A stretch of DNA of 64,000 nt from the NCBI RefSeq assembly GCF_039535785.1, contig NZ_BAAAXV010000001.1:868001-932000 (forward strand), in the 5' to 3' direction. Made by a program: the position numbers and the translations under genes. The stretch comes from Nonomuraea helvata (GTDB taxonomy: Bacteria > Actinomycetota > Actinomycetes > Streptosporangiales > Streptosporangiaceae). The notes below the pieces were generated by a model. That model was not told the origin of the DNA and did no database searches. It saw nothing but the letters and a program-made list of their open reading frames with translations. How positions within the stretch are numbered: the stretch's first letter is position 1; every line of letters begins with the position of its first letter. This document shows, one piece after another, positions 23,821 to 31,476 of the stretch.

Positions 23821-25068
23821 TCAGCTACCCATACAGCCGGTGTCAGTGAGAGCATCCCGCAAGGCGGCGGCCTGGCGAGACGTGTGTTGAGTCAGCAGGG
23901 CTGCGACATCGACCAGTTCCTTATGGGCGTGGCGGTTCAGCGTGATGGCGTCGGCGACAATGGGCAGGCTGACTTCGAGTGCCGTCTCCGCGTCTCCCGC
24001 CTGGGCGTGGGCCCTGGCCAGGCACGAGCCGTACCACGCGCGATCGCGCTTGTAGGACTCGGGCAGACTCGCAAGTCCTGCCGTCAGCATGTCGATGGCT
24101 TTGGGCCAGTTCGACAGGTACAGCTCCGTCATCCCACGCTGGAGGCGGAACCACGTCTCATCGTAGAAGTACATCCACGCGGGCTCGTCGTCGGCGTGCT
24201 CGGCGGCTTGGCGGATGAGCGCTTCGGCCTCGTCCAGAAGCGTGCGGGCCGGACGAGCCTCACCCGCGAGCGCGTACCCACGCGCCGCCATCTGGATGGC
24301 CATGCCACGCACACCAGGAGTCACCTGTCCGTCGTGCCAGCGCGCAGCTTCAGCCAGCCGGACGGTCCTGCGGGCGTTGCCGGCGCTCCATGCCTGGTGG
24401 GCCTTCATGCTGAGCGTGGTGGTAGCCATGTTGACATCGCCGATCTCCAGCGCCCAGTCGTGGGCGCGGTCGTACCAGGCAAGCGCGGCGGCCTGGTCGT
24501 CGATGTCGAGGGACATCCACGCGACGAACTGCGCATACTGCGCGGCCAGGTCCACCACGGTATCGGCGATGCTGCCTAGCGCGCTCTGCGCCAGTTCGAC
24601 CACGATGCCGAGTTGCTGCCGAACGACGCCCAAGAGGGGACGTGAGCCGATGGTGTCTTCAACCTTGCGATGTTCGGCAAGGCACGTGGCAAGCCAGTCC
24701 ACAGTGCTCTGATCGACACGGCGAGGGTCTTGGATAGTACGGGTGACGCGCTCATAGAGATCCGCGTCAGGGGCGACGCTCTCCAAGGGCAAGGCCGGGA
24801 CAGGAACGCTGGGCCGCTCGCCCAGGTCGAACAGGTCGGCCTCCGTGCTCTTCAGCGCGCGAGCGTACAGGAGACGGTAGCGCTCGCTGGGATAGTGATC
24901 GCCCCGCTCCCACCCTCGGATCATCCGCGTCAAATCCGCCACCGTGGGCAACGGACCCTCCGCCACCGCCTTGAGCCTCCTGGCCATGTCCGCGACGGTA
25001 CCGACCTCAGTCTTACGCTCGGCCCGAAGCCGTACAGCCCACAGGGGCGGTGTTCCTGGGGTGCCCAT
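23821..25068 (-). CDS. XRE-type regulator with C-terminal TPR-like domain
   Basis: A 415-residue protein with an N-terminal helix-turn-helix (about residues 8-60: LRAERKTEVGTVADMARRLK, PTVADLTRMIRGWERGDHYP) and a long helical region (about 115-400) with TPR-like repeats such as LAWYDRAHDWALEIGDVNMA and MTELYLSNWPKAIDMLTAGL. This architecture is frequent in actinomycetes, where it controls a nearby gene or antibiotic or development functions. It is divergent from a two-gene unit at 25163-25995 across 94 bp, which is its most likely target. No peptide or ligand partner is identifiable. Confidence 0.85.
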   Translation of the reverse strand: MGTPGTPPLWAVRLRAERKTEVGTVADMARRLKAVAEGPLPTVADLTRMIRGWERGDHYPSERYRLLYARALKSTEADLFDLGERPSVPVPALPLESVAPDADLYERVTRTIQDPRRVDQSTVDWLATCLAEHRKVEDTIGSRPLLGVVRQQLGIVVELAQSALGSIADTVVDLAAQYAQFVAWMSLDIDDQAAALAWYDRAHDWALEIGDVNMATTTLSMKAHQAWSAGNARRTVRLAEAARWHDGQVTPGVRGMAIQMAARGYALAGEARPARTLLDEAEALIRQAAEHADDEPAWMYFYDETWFRLQRGMTELYLSNWPKAIDMLTAGLASLPESYKRDRAWYGSCLARAHAQAGDAETALEVSLPIVADAITLNRHAHKELVDVAALLTQHTSRQAAALRDALTDTGCMGS

Positions 25069-25162
25069 CGTTCACCTCCGGATATTCGCGGATACGCCGT
25101 GTCCCCGGCTGTCTCCTATTGTCATCGTGCCCGGTGAACGCGGGGTCGCTTTGCTTGACGTG

Positions 25163-25534
25163 ATGAATCCTTCACGAGTTACGACGCACACCGATCCGGC
25201 CGAGGAGACCACGCAACGGCTCCACGCCGAACTCCTGCAGCAGGCTCTCGAAGAGCGAGGCATCACCGCAGACGTTCACGACGGCTACGGGCTCGCTTTG
25301 GTGTCGGTCTGGGTGGGGCTGATCGTGTGGTGCGACGGCTACCGGTTCTGGTGGCGCACCGGCTGGGACCCCGTTCGCAAGCGCGCTGTCTACGCCTGGC
25401 ATCCAGCCATCGAACCTGGGCGCGCCGCCCGGCGCGTCGCCTTCCGGTACGCCGATCTACGCGCCAATCACCCGCTCTCCTCGACGGTCAGCGACCTGGC
25501 TACCGGCGCCTCGCCAGCGGAAACCCTGCCATGA
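25163..25534 (+). CDS. Small hypothetical protein paired with XRE-TPR regulator
   Basis: A 123-residue protein of no recognised family. It begins MNPSRVTTHTDPAEETTQRL, has an amphipathic helix (HAELLQQALEERGITADV) and a Trp-rich beta section GLIVWCDGYRFWWRTGW. No signal peptide or membrane helix. ATG at 25163 is preceded by no strong RBS. Its stop overlaps the next gene's start by 4 bases (ATGA), so the two are translated together, and the pair is divergent from the XRE-TPR regulator. This three-gene layout is common in actinomycetes. Confidence 0.65.
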   Translation: MNPSRVTTHTDPAEETTQRLHAELLQQALEERGITADVHDGYGLALVSVWVGLIVWCDGYRFWWRTGWDPVRKRAVYAWHPAIEPGRAARRVAFRYADLRANHPLSSTVSDLATGASPAETLP

Positions 25535-25995
25535 CTATGGCTGAGAGGGCCATCGGCAGTCGAGTCAAGATCGTGGACATGCTCCATAGCCCGGCCACAA
25601 CGCGAGCCTTCGCATCCTGGCTTATAGGGCAATGCGGCACGGTAGTGAACATCCTGCGTAATAACACGCTGGCGCTCGTGAAACTCGACGATGGGTCGCA
25701 GGAACTGCTTGGTGGAGTACGACGCTGGACCATCCACTGGGATGACCTGCTGGTGTTCATGGGGGACGCTGGGCGGGTGACCTTCAAAGACGGCTACCGG
25801 CTGGGGCTGTCTCGTCTCGTACGGGACGCCGTGCAGCATGCCGTACAAGACGGCAGCAGAAAGAGTCTCTGCGGGAAGCCAACACAGCCGCTGCCGATCT
25901 GCGGCTGGTCAATGCCATTCTCACCCCAGGCGACTCAGGCGTGCCCAGCCTGTGTCCACTTGGCGAAGAGGAAGCCCTCGGTTCCCAGGAGCTGA
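25531..25995 (+). CDS. Hypothetical protein with Cys-rich C-terminus
   Basis: A 154-residue soluble protein coupled to the preceding gene. The N-terminal half shows beta strands (VVNILRNNTLALVKLDDGSQ, VRRWTIHWDDLLVF). The C-terminal tail has LCGKPTQPLPICGWSMPF followed by ACPACVHLAK, four or five cysteines that could form a zinc knuckle. No known family is recognised. Its codon use is slightly lower in GC than the flanking genes, which may point to transfer of the regulator-plus-pair unit. Confidence 0.6.
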   Translation: MTMAERAIGSRVKIVDMLHSPATTRAFASWLIGQCGTVVNILRNNTLALVKLDDGSQELLGGVRRWTIHWDDLLVFMGDAGRVTFKDGYRLGLSRLVRDAVQHAVQDGSRKSLCGKPTQPLPICGWSMPFSPQATQACPACVHLAKRKPSVPRS

Positions 25996-26002
25996 GGACC
26001 GG

Positions 26003-26575
26003 TTAGCACTGCCACAGGAAGCGGCCCTCCTGCTCGTCGGCGCTGAGGAAGCCGTAGCCCACCCCGCCGTCGCCGAACATCAAGGAGTAGTGCTCCCGCT
26101 CGGAGGAGCGGAGCTGGAAGAAGAACGCCCACGGACCGCCGGCCGGATACTCCTCGTACTGCAACCACGTCGGAGTGCCCAGGATGCGAGACCCCCACCA
26201 ACGAGGGTCCACCTGCTCGGCCTCTTCCAGATCGACGAACGTCTCGCAGACGAGGCGTGGGCCGCACGCGGCATCGGTCGTCTCCACAAAGGACGGCACT
26301 CTGCCCGGCTGCACGATGAGCGCGTTCTCGCCGCCCTCAGGCAGGAACGACTCCTCGGATTCCTCGTCCATGAAAAGGTAGGCCATCCGGGTCGACCTGC
26401 CAGGCAGCCGGAACTGCCCGATGAACCCCATCGGACGCTCGTGCCGGTGGCAGAGCGGCCATTGCGGTTTCTCGAGCCAGACAGGCTGACCGCCGAGCTT
26501 GGTCCAGAATTCGTCGATCGCCTCTTCGGCCTCAGAGAAAATCATCTCGTACGTGTAACCATCGCCGTCGATCAC
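26003..26575 (-). CDS. DUF1963 family protein
   Basis: A 190-residue protein of the DUF1963 (YwqG-like) family. Family features are LGGQPVWLEKPQWPLCHRHE and RPMGFIGQFRLPG, an acidic middle that handles a short beta-rich fold, and the C-terminal GDGGVGYGFLSADEQEGRFL. Function of the family is unknown, although neighbours in other genomes often include polymorphic toxin immunity sets. It is intact, ending FLWQC then TAA, whereas two partial copies lie at 22904-22930 and 23611-23805. Start at 26575 is taken from the similarity; the RBS is weak. Confidence 0.8.
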   Translation of the reverse strand: MIDGDGYTYEMIFSEAEEAIDEFWTKLGGQPVWLEKPQWPLCHRHERPMGFIGQFRLPGRSTRMAYLFMDEESEESFLPEGGENALIVQPGRVPSFVETTDAACGPRLVCETFVDLEEAEQVDPRWWGSRILGTPTWLQYEEYPAGGPWAFFFQLRSSEREHYSLMFGDGGVGYGFLSADEQEGRFLWQC

Positions 26576-26652
26576 CGAGGCATCCTACGGCGAGGCCGGA
26601 ACCGGCCATGCCCGCCGCCATCGGCTTCCAGACCGGCCCCGCCGCGTAGTGC

Positions 26653-26708
26653 GTCAGATGGCCGCGTGGTAGGCGCCGGCGCGCATGCCGGCCGGCAGCC
26701 CCGCCGTC
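26653..26708 (-). pseudogene. Relic of the 3' end of a Ser/Thr kinase gene
   Basis: A 56-bp stretch identical at 53 positions to 28036-28091, which is the last part of the intact kinase gene at 28037-28843. On the minus strand it would encode GMRAGAYHAAI and a stop, against GMRASAYQAAI. Only the C-terminus remains; the rest of the 232-bp gap between the DUF1963 and lectin genes (26576-26807) has no other recognisable content. Confidence 0.6.
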
Positions 26709-26807
26709 CGGCGGGTCCCCTGGCCGGCCTGCCGCTGGTGTGGTGGCGGCACGGCACCTACTGGCCCCTCGCTTCGAAGGGCTCCTGGTGCATCCAGGTC
26801 TGCCCGG

Positions 26808-27383
26808 TCAGGCCATCAGCAGCCAGCGATGATCGTCGTACCCGTCGTTCGCCCAGGACGGGTCGTAACAGCTGAAGACGGTGAGCGGAAGGTTGTCGGC
26901 CCGATCGGAACCTGTGCTCGCCCACCCGGCCACGTCCAGGCAGAGTCCGTTCTTGTAGTTGATGACCATCTGGTCGACGTGCGGCTCCACGACGTCACGC
27001 AGGTACCACTCCTGATTGTCGTCGGCCGGTGTGGAGGCGCAGTGATAGATGCTCAGCTGGGTCGCCGCCGGGGTGTAGCCGAACCCGGGCAGGTCGAGGC
27101 AGAGCGAGCTTTTCACGTTGAGAAACTCGTAGAGTTGCACGCCGTTGACGACCCGGGTCGGCCGCGGGATCCAGAGCTGGTTGTCGCCGTCGGAACTGTT
27201 GCACGAGAACTGGGTCACTGGCGTGCCTGCCGGGTTCGCACCCAAGTTCGGGAGGTCGGCGCACTTACCCGTCGATCGGTTGATCATGGCTATCGGGGAA
27301 CCGGCGGCGTACGAGGCGGGTGTCGAGATGATCGACAGCGCCAGGAGCGTTCCGAGCACGAATCGGCTGAGCACCCTGAACAT
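26808..27383 (-). CDS. Secreted ricin B-type lectin domain protein
   Basis: A 191-residue exported protein. The signal peptide spans about residues 1-26 (FRVLSRFVLGTLLALSIIST, cleavage after YA before GSP). The rest is one beta-trefoil of the ricin B/CBM13 type with three repeats marked by Cys pairs and QxW-like ends: GKCADLPNLGANPAGTPV then DNQLW, SLCLDLPGFGYTPAATQL then DNQEW, GLCLDVAGWA then DHRW. No catalytic domain is attached, so it probably binds carbohydrate outside the cell on its own. ATG at 27383 has GGAGAT 6 bp upstream. Confidence 0.85.
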   Translation of the reverse strand: MFRVLSRFVLGTLLALSIISTPASYAAGSPIAMINRSTGKCADLPNLGANPAGTPVTQFSCNSSDGDNQLWIPRPTRVVNGVQLYEFLNVKSSLCLDLPGFGYTPAATQLSIYHCASTPADDNQEWYLRDVVEPHVDQMVINYKNGLCLDVAGWASTGSDRADNLPLTVFSCYDPSWANDGYDDHRWLLMA

Positions 27384-27530
27384 GGCATCTCCAGGTCGGG
27401 GAACGGCGACAGTCGCGCCTGAACCAACGATGTTCGCCACGAATCGTGTCGCCTTCGCGACGTGACCGGCCTGAGTATCCCCCTACTCATTTACCCGGCG
27501 TAGGCATCCGGTCCGGAGGCGTGTCGTCCA

Positions 27531-28022
27531 TCAGCTCTGGACGAATCGCCAGGACTCCACTGTCGCCTGGGCAATGATCTCGATACGGCGCCCGTATGCC
27601 GGATGCCCATCAGACACGAAGCTGCCATCCCTGACCGGCAACCCGCAGAGCGTAGCGCGGAAGTGCCCGGGAGGTCCGCCCGGTGGAAGCGGCGCGTACT
27701 CCGCGAGTGGTGCCATGTCGTAGCTCGACCGCGCCCTGTGCTTGTTCCGCGCCACCTGATGAGCCGCCACGCGAAGCAGCGCGTCAAGGCCCTTGTCCAT
27801 GAAGAGCTGCAACTGGCGGAACTGGCCGTCAAGGTACTTCTCATGGGCTCTGGAAGGATGCTGCAGGAGATACGCGCAGACCACAGGCGCGTGCCAGCTG
27901 TACATCTGAGGATCAGCCTGCTCCTCAGCCAGAATTCCGTGGTAGTAGTCCACGCACAGGCCCAGCGGGCCGGCAGTCGCACCGCAGTCGCACTGAAGCA
28001 CCGCTCCCCCAAGCTCCCCCAC
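27531..28022 (-). CDS. DUF5946 family protein
   Basis: A 163-residue soluble protein resembling actinobacterial DUF5946 members: an N-terminal Cys motif (LQCDCGATAGPLGLCVDYYH), then YSWHAPVVCAYLLQHPS, a helical middle, and a C-terminal strand EIIAQATVESWRFVQS. The Cys-x-Cys and following Cys suggest a bound metal. No function is known for the family. The GTG at 28022 or an internal GTG at 28001 could be the start; the latter has a GGGGGAG stretch before it. It follows the kinase gene by 14 bp on the same strand, so the two may be co-transcribed. Confidence 0.7.
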   Translation of the reverse strand: MGELGGAVLQCDCGATAGPLGLCVDYYHGILAEEQADPQMYSWHAPVVCAYLLQHPSRAHEKYLDGQFRQLQLFMDKGLDALLRVAAHQVARNKHRARSSYDMAPLAEYAPLPPGGPPGHFRATLCGLPVRDGSFVSDGHPAYGRRIEIIAQATVESWRFVQS

Positions 28023-28036
28023 CCGTGCGGTGTGGG

Positions 28037-28843
28037 TCAGATGGCCGCCTGGTAGGCGCTGGCGCGCATGCCGGCCAGCAGCCCCGCCGTCTGCTCAGGC
28101 GTGTAGCGCCGCACCGGGTCGTGGTGGAGCAACCCCTCGATCAGCGGCCGCATCACGCCGGCCCGCCGGGGCGGCGGGTAGGGGCCGCTGCGCGCCATCC
28201 CGAGCACCGTCGCCGCGTCCTGTCCGGGGTAGGGCGGCTGGCCCTCGACGGCGCTGTAGAGGGTGGCGCCGAAGGACCACATGTCGGCCTCCTTGCTGGC
28301 CGGCCCCCCGTGCAGCCGCTCGGGCGCCATGAAGGCGGGCGTGCCCCGCAGCCGCCGGGACGTCGTCATCCGGATGTCACCCTCGGCGGTCGCTATGCCG
28401 AAGTCGGTGAGCACCACCCGGTCGCCGGTCAGCATGACGTTGGCGGGCTTCACGTCGCGATGGAGCACCCCGGCCTTGTGCGCGGTGCGCAGCGCGGCGA
28501 GCAGGTGCTGGCCGATCGCGGCCACCGACTGGGCCGGTAATGTGCCCACCTGAGAGAGCAACTGGTGCAACGAGAGCCCGTCGAGGTACTCCATCACGAT
28601 CCAGAGCTTGCCGCCCTCTTCGATCAGGTCGTGCACCGTGACGATGTTCGGGTGCGTCAGGCCGGCAGCCATCCTCGCCTCACGCAGCACCCGGCGGCGC
28701 ACCATCTCGGCCTCACCGGCCAAGGTCAGCTCCTTGAGTGCCACCGTACGGTGGAGGAGCTGATCGAACGCACGCCAGACGACGCCCATACCCCCACGAC
28801 CGGCCTCCTCGTTCAGGAGGTACCGTCCGCCGATCTCCCGCAT
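28037..28843 (-). CDS. Soluble Hanks-type Ser/Thr protein kinase
   Basis: A 268-residue kinase that is only a catalytic domain. Subdomain marks: glycine loop GRGGMG (residues 15-20), ATP lysine K37 (VALKEL), catalytic loop HRDVKPAN (128-135), DFG at 147-149, activation segment ending GTPAFMAPE, and DMWSFGATLYSAVEG. There is no transmembrane helix, PASTA or other sensor, so it is cytoplasmic and must be controlled by partners. The gene is followed 14 bp downstream by the DUF5946 gene. A fragment of the same 3' end is found 1.4 kb away at 26653-26708. Confidence 0.93.
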   Translation of the reverse strand: MREIGGRYLLNEEAGRGGMGVVWRAFDQLLHRTVALKELTLAGEAEMVRRRVLREARMAAGLTHPNIVTVHDLIEEGGKLWIVMEYLDGLSLHQLLSQVGTLPAQSVAAIGQHLLAALRTAHKAGVLHRDVKPANVMLTGDRVVLTDFGIATAEGDIRMTTSRRLRGTPAFMAPERLHGGPASKEADMWSFGATLYSAVEGQPPYPGQDAATVLGMARSGPYPPPRRAGVMRPLIEGLLHHDPVRRYTPEQTAGLLAGMRASAYQAAI

Positions 28844-28899
28844 ACCATCCCCTCATGCTCGGGGATAATCATGTCACTTCAGCACCGGCCGTAGGGTGC

Positions 28900-30141
28900 C
28901 TAACGTGATCCGGATATGTCGGAAAGTGCGGGTGCGCTGGTCAACGGCCTAGAAATTCGATCAGACAAAGCGCGCCACACCAGTCCGACACCCACCAAAC
29001 ATACTCCAGTAGCGCCCACGAGGACGGCGCCAAGCCCCGCGAACTCGGCCACAACGCCCCCCAGAGCCGCCCCGAGCGGCATCCCGGCCATGCCGACGAG
29101 GCGGTATGCCGAATTGACACGGCCTAGCAGTTCGGCCGGGATCAGCCGCTGCCGGGTCGAGATCACCAGGACGTTGGCCGCCGCGCCCACCACACCCCAC
29201 AGGACGGCGGTCGGGTAGAGCGTCCACGGCGACGGCACCACCACCGGCACCAGGAGCAGCAGGCTGCTGATCAGCCACGAGCCCACCAGCGTGCGGGCCT
29301 CCCCGAAGATCCCCGCGGCCCGCCCCGACAGCAGGGACCCGAGCACCGCCCCGGCGGCGAAGGCGGTCATCATCAGGCCGTACCCGCCGGGCTCCAGCCC
29401 GATCTGTGAGCCGTCGCCGACCACCCAGAGCACGAAGACGGCGAAGTAGGCGGCGTTGGCGAGGTTGAGCATCCCGGCTGTGACGGCCAGACTCCGCAGC
29501 ACCCGGTGCGACCAGAGGTAGCGCAGCGCCTCGCCGATGTCCCGCCGCAGCGGCCTCCGCTCTCCGGCGTCGGGGTTCAGGCGGTACGTGCCGCGCATGC
29601 CCAGCAGCAGCAGGCCCGCGGCGCCGTACAGGATGGCCGGGGCGCCGAAGAGCGCGGCGGGGAGCGCCACCACGAGCAGGCCGGCGAGCGGGGCGCCGAC
29701 GAAGTCGTTGCCGATCATCTGGGCGCTGGAGACGCGGCCGTTCGCCCTGGTGAGGTGGTCATCGGGCACGGTCATGGGCAGGATCGCCTGCGCCGAGGTG
29801 TCGGCGAAGACCTCGGCCACCCCGGCCACGAGCACGGCCGCCAGCAGCAGCCACAGGTCGAGCAGGCCCAGGAGCGCCAGCAGGCCCGCGAGCGCCAGGA
29901 TCGCCGTACGGGCGGCGTTCGCCAGGACCATGATCCGGCGGCGGTCGGCGCGGTCGGCGATCGCCCCCGCGTGCAGCGCGAACAGCAGCCACGGCGCCGT
30001 CGCGGCGGCCCCGACCAGTGACACCAGGGTGGGAGAGCGCGTCATGGACACGGCCAGCAGTGGCGCCCCGACCTTCAGCACGCCGTCGGCCAGGTTCGAC
30101 AGCGCGGTGGATGACCAGAGAAAACCGAACGAACGCCCCAC
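28900..30141 (-). CDS. MFS-family exporter
   Basis: A 413-residue transporter with about twelve membrane helices. The start GRSFGFLWSSTALSNLADGV, the loop IADRADRRRIMVLANAART (MFS motif A region) and the LLGRVNSAYRLVGMAGMPLG segment match the DHA3/MefA-like branch of the family (MFS_3), which exports drugs and macrolides among others. GTG at 30141 is chosen because similarity begins there. It is divergent from an ArsR-type gene across 68 bp with a dyad TGCAA-N8-TTGCA, a common exporter-repressor pair. The substrate is unknown. Confidence 0.85.
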   Translation of the reverse strand: MGRSFGFLWSSTALSNLADGVLKVGAPLLAVSMTRSPTLVSLVGAAATAPWLLFALHAGAIADRADRRRIMVLANAARTAILALAGLLALLGLLDLWLLLAAVLVAGVAEVFADTSAQAILPMTVPDDHLTRANGRVSSAQMIGNDFVGAPLAGLLVVALPAALFGAPAILYGAAGLLLLGMRGTYRLNPDAGERRPLRRDIGEALRYLWSHRVLRSLAVTAGMLNLANAAYFAVFVLWVVGDGSQIGLEPGGYGLMMTAFAAGAVLGSLLSGRAAGIFGEARTLVGSWLISSLLLLVPVVVPSPWTLYPTAVLWGVVGAAANVLVISTRQRLIPAELLGRVNSAYRLVGMAGMPLGAALGGVVAEFAGLGAVLVGATGVCLVGVGLVWRALSDRISRPLTSAPALSDISGSR

Positions 30142-30187
30142 TGCCGCACTCCGATAGTGTGTAAGAGAAAGTGTGCATAGATTCCTT

Positions 30188-30205
30188 TGCAAAGATAGGC
30201 TTGCA
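30188..30205. promoter_or_regulatory. Candidate ArsR operator between exporter and regulator
   Basis: Inverted repeat TGCAA-N8-TTGCA directly before the ArsR start codon at 30210 and inside the exporter promoter region; a smaller palindrome CTTTGCAAAG (30185-30194) overlaps its left half. Helix_turn_helix_20-type ArsR proteins bind TGCAA-type dyads, so control of both genes is likely. Confidence 0.5.
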
Positions 30206-30209
30206 CAGC

Positions 30210-30854
30210 ATGCAGAGCAAGAGCTTTTCCGCACGGACGCTCGACGCCAACGCCCTGAAGTCCTTCGCCCACCCGCTCAGGCTGCGGATCTACGAGCTGC
30301 TGGACGAGCACGGCCCGTCCACGGCCACCGGGCTCGCCGCGCTGCTGGGCCAGAACACCGGCGCGACCAGCTACCACCTCAGAGAGCTGGCCAGGCACGA
30401 CATGATCGAGGTGGTGCCGGGGATGGGGCGCGGCAAGGAGAAGTACTGGCGCATCGCGCCCGGGGGCTTCTCCTTCGGCGAGCCGGAGGAGGGCGACCCC
30501 GAGACGGCGAGCGCGCTGGAGGTCGTACTCGACGACATGGTGCGTCAGCGCGGCGCGGAGCTGGCCCGGTGGCGCGAGGAGGAGGCGACGGCACCCGAGG
30601 AGTGGGTGCAGGCGAGCGTCTTCGGGCGGCGGTCACTGCGGCTCACGCCGGAGGAGACGCGCGAGTTGCAGGATGAGGTGTTCGAGGTGCTGGAGAGGTA
30701 CCGGGCACTGTCGGACCGCAGGGAGCGGGAGCCGGCCGCTCCCCGCGATCCGTCGATCGGGCACGTGGTCATCCACTTCGACGTGCTGCCTGTGGGAGTC
30801 GGCCGGGCGACCCCGCCCCCCCGCGAGGAAGCGCCCGGCGAGGCCATTCCCTAG
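30210..30854 (+). CDS. ArsR/HTH_20-type transcriptional regulator
   Basis: A 214-residue winged-helix protein. The DNA-binding part covers residues about 10-80 (LKSFAHPLRLRIYELLDEHG, TATGLAALLGQNTGATSYHL, RELARHDMIEVVPG, GKEKYWRIAPGG). No Cys pair for metal sensing is present, so this is the non-metal class that usually sits beside an MFS exporter, as here. The C-terminal half is charged and helical and may bind the inducer. Its TAG stop lies within CTAG at 30851-30854, which is also the stop of the convergent DJ-1 gene. Confidence 0.85.
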   Translation: MQSKSFSARTLDANALKSFAHPLRLRIYELLDEHGPSTATGLAALLGQNTGATSYHLRELARHDMIEVVPGMGRGKEKYWRIAPGGFSFGEPEEGDPETASALEVVLDDMVRQRGAELARWREEEATAPEEWVQASVFGRRSLRLTPEETRELQDEVFEVLERYRALSDRREREPAAPRDPSIGHVVIHFDVLPVGVGRATPPPREEAPGEAIP

Positions 30855-31474
30855 GAGATGAGCTTGAGCGCGAGCTCGGGCAGCCCCTCCGGAGCCGTCT
30901 TCGGCGACCCGGAGTTGAACGGCGGGTGCGGGTCGTACTCGATGACCAGCTGCACGGCCTGCGCCGTCGTCGGGTCGGCGGCCTGGGCGAGCAGCGTCAG
31001 CGCCATGTCGATCCCCGCCGACACCCCCGCCGCGGTCACGACGTTGCCCTCGGTGACCACGCGCTCGCTCACCGGCTCGGCCCCGTACTGCCGCAGCGCT
31101 TCGAGGATGCCCCAGTGACTGGTCGCCTTCAGCCCCTCCAGCAGCCCGGCGGCCGCCAGCACCAAGGAGCCGCTGCACACCGAGGTGGTCCACCGGGCGT
31201 GCTCGTGGGCCTGCCGGATCCAGCCCAGCAGCGCCTCGTCGGCCATGGCCTCCATCGTCCCCGGGCCGCCCGGGACGACGATCACGTCAGGGCGGGGCAC
31301 GTCCTCGTACGAGGCGGTGGCGATGAGGGTGAGCGTCCCCTGGTCGTCGGTCACGGGCCCGGGCTCGGCCGCGACGAACGTGACCGTCCAGCCGGGCGCG
31401 AAGGCCAGCACCGTGTACGGCCCGACCGCGTCGAGCGCGGTGAAACGCGGATAGAGCGGGATGGCCACATGCAT
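30851..31474 (-). CDS. DJ-1/PfpI-family protein
   Basis: A 207-residue single-domain protein of the DJ-1/PfpI superfamily (class I glutamine-amidotransferase-like). The reactive cysteine sits in the nucleophile elbow TTSVCSGSLVLAAAGLLEG, with the acidic partner early in the fold and a histidine after it (TSHWGILEALR). It is closest to the inhI-like (isonitrile hydratase-like) group by overall pattern, but substrate is not determinable. Start ATG at 31474 is 2 bp after the GlxA-type regulator stop, so both form an operon, regulator first. Confidence 0.82.
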   Translation of the reverse strand: MHVAIPLYPRFTALDAVGPYTVLAFAPGWTVTFVAAEPGPVTDDQGTLTLIATASYEDVPRPDVIVVPGGPGTMEAMADEALLGWIRQAHEHARWTTSVCSGSLVLAAAGLLEGLKATSHWGILEALRQYGAEPVSERVVTEGNVVTAAGVSAGIDMALTLLAQAADPTTAQAVQLVIEYDPHPPFNSGSPKTAPEGLPELALKLIS

Positions 31475-31476
31475 GT

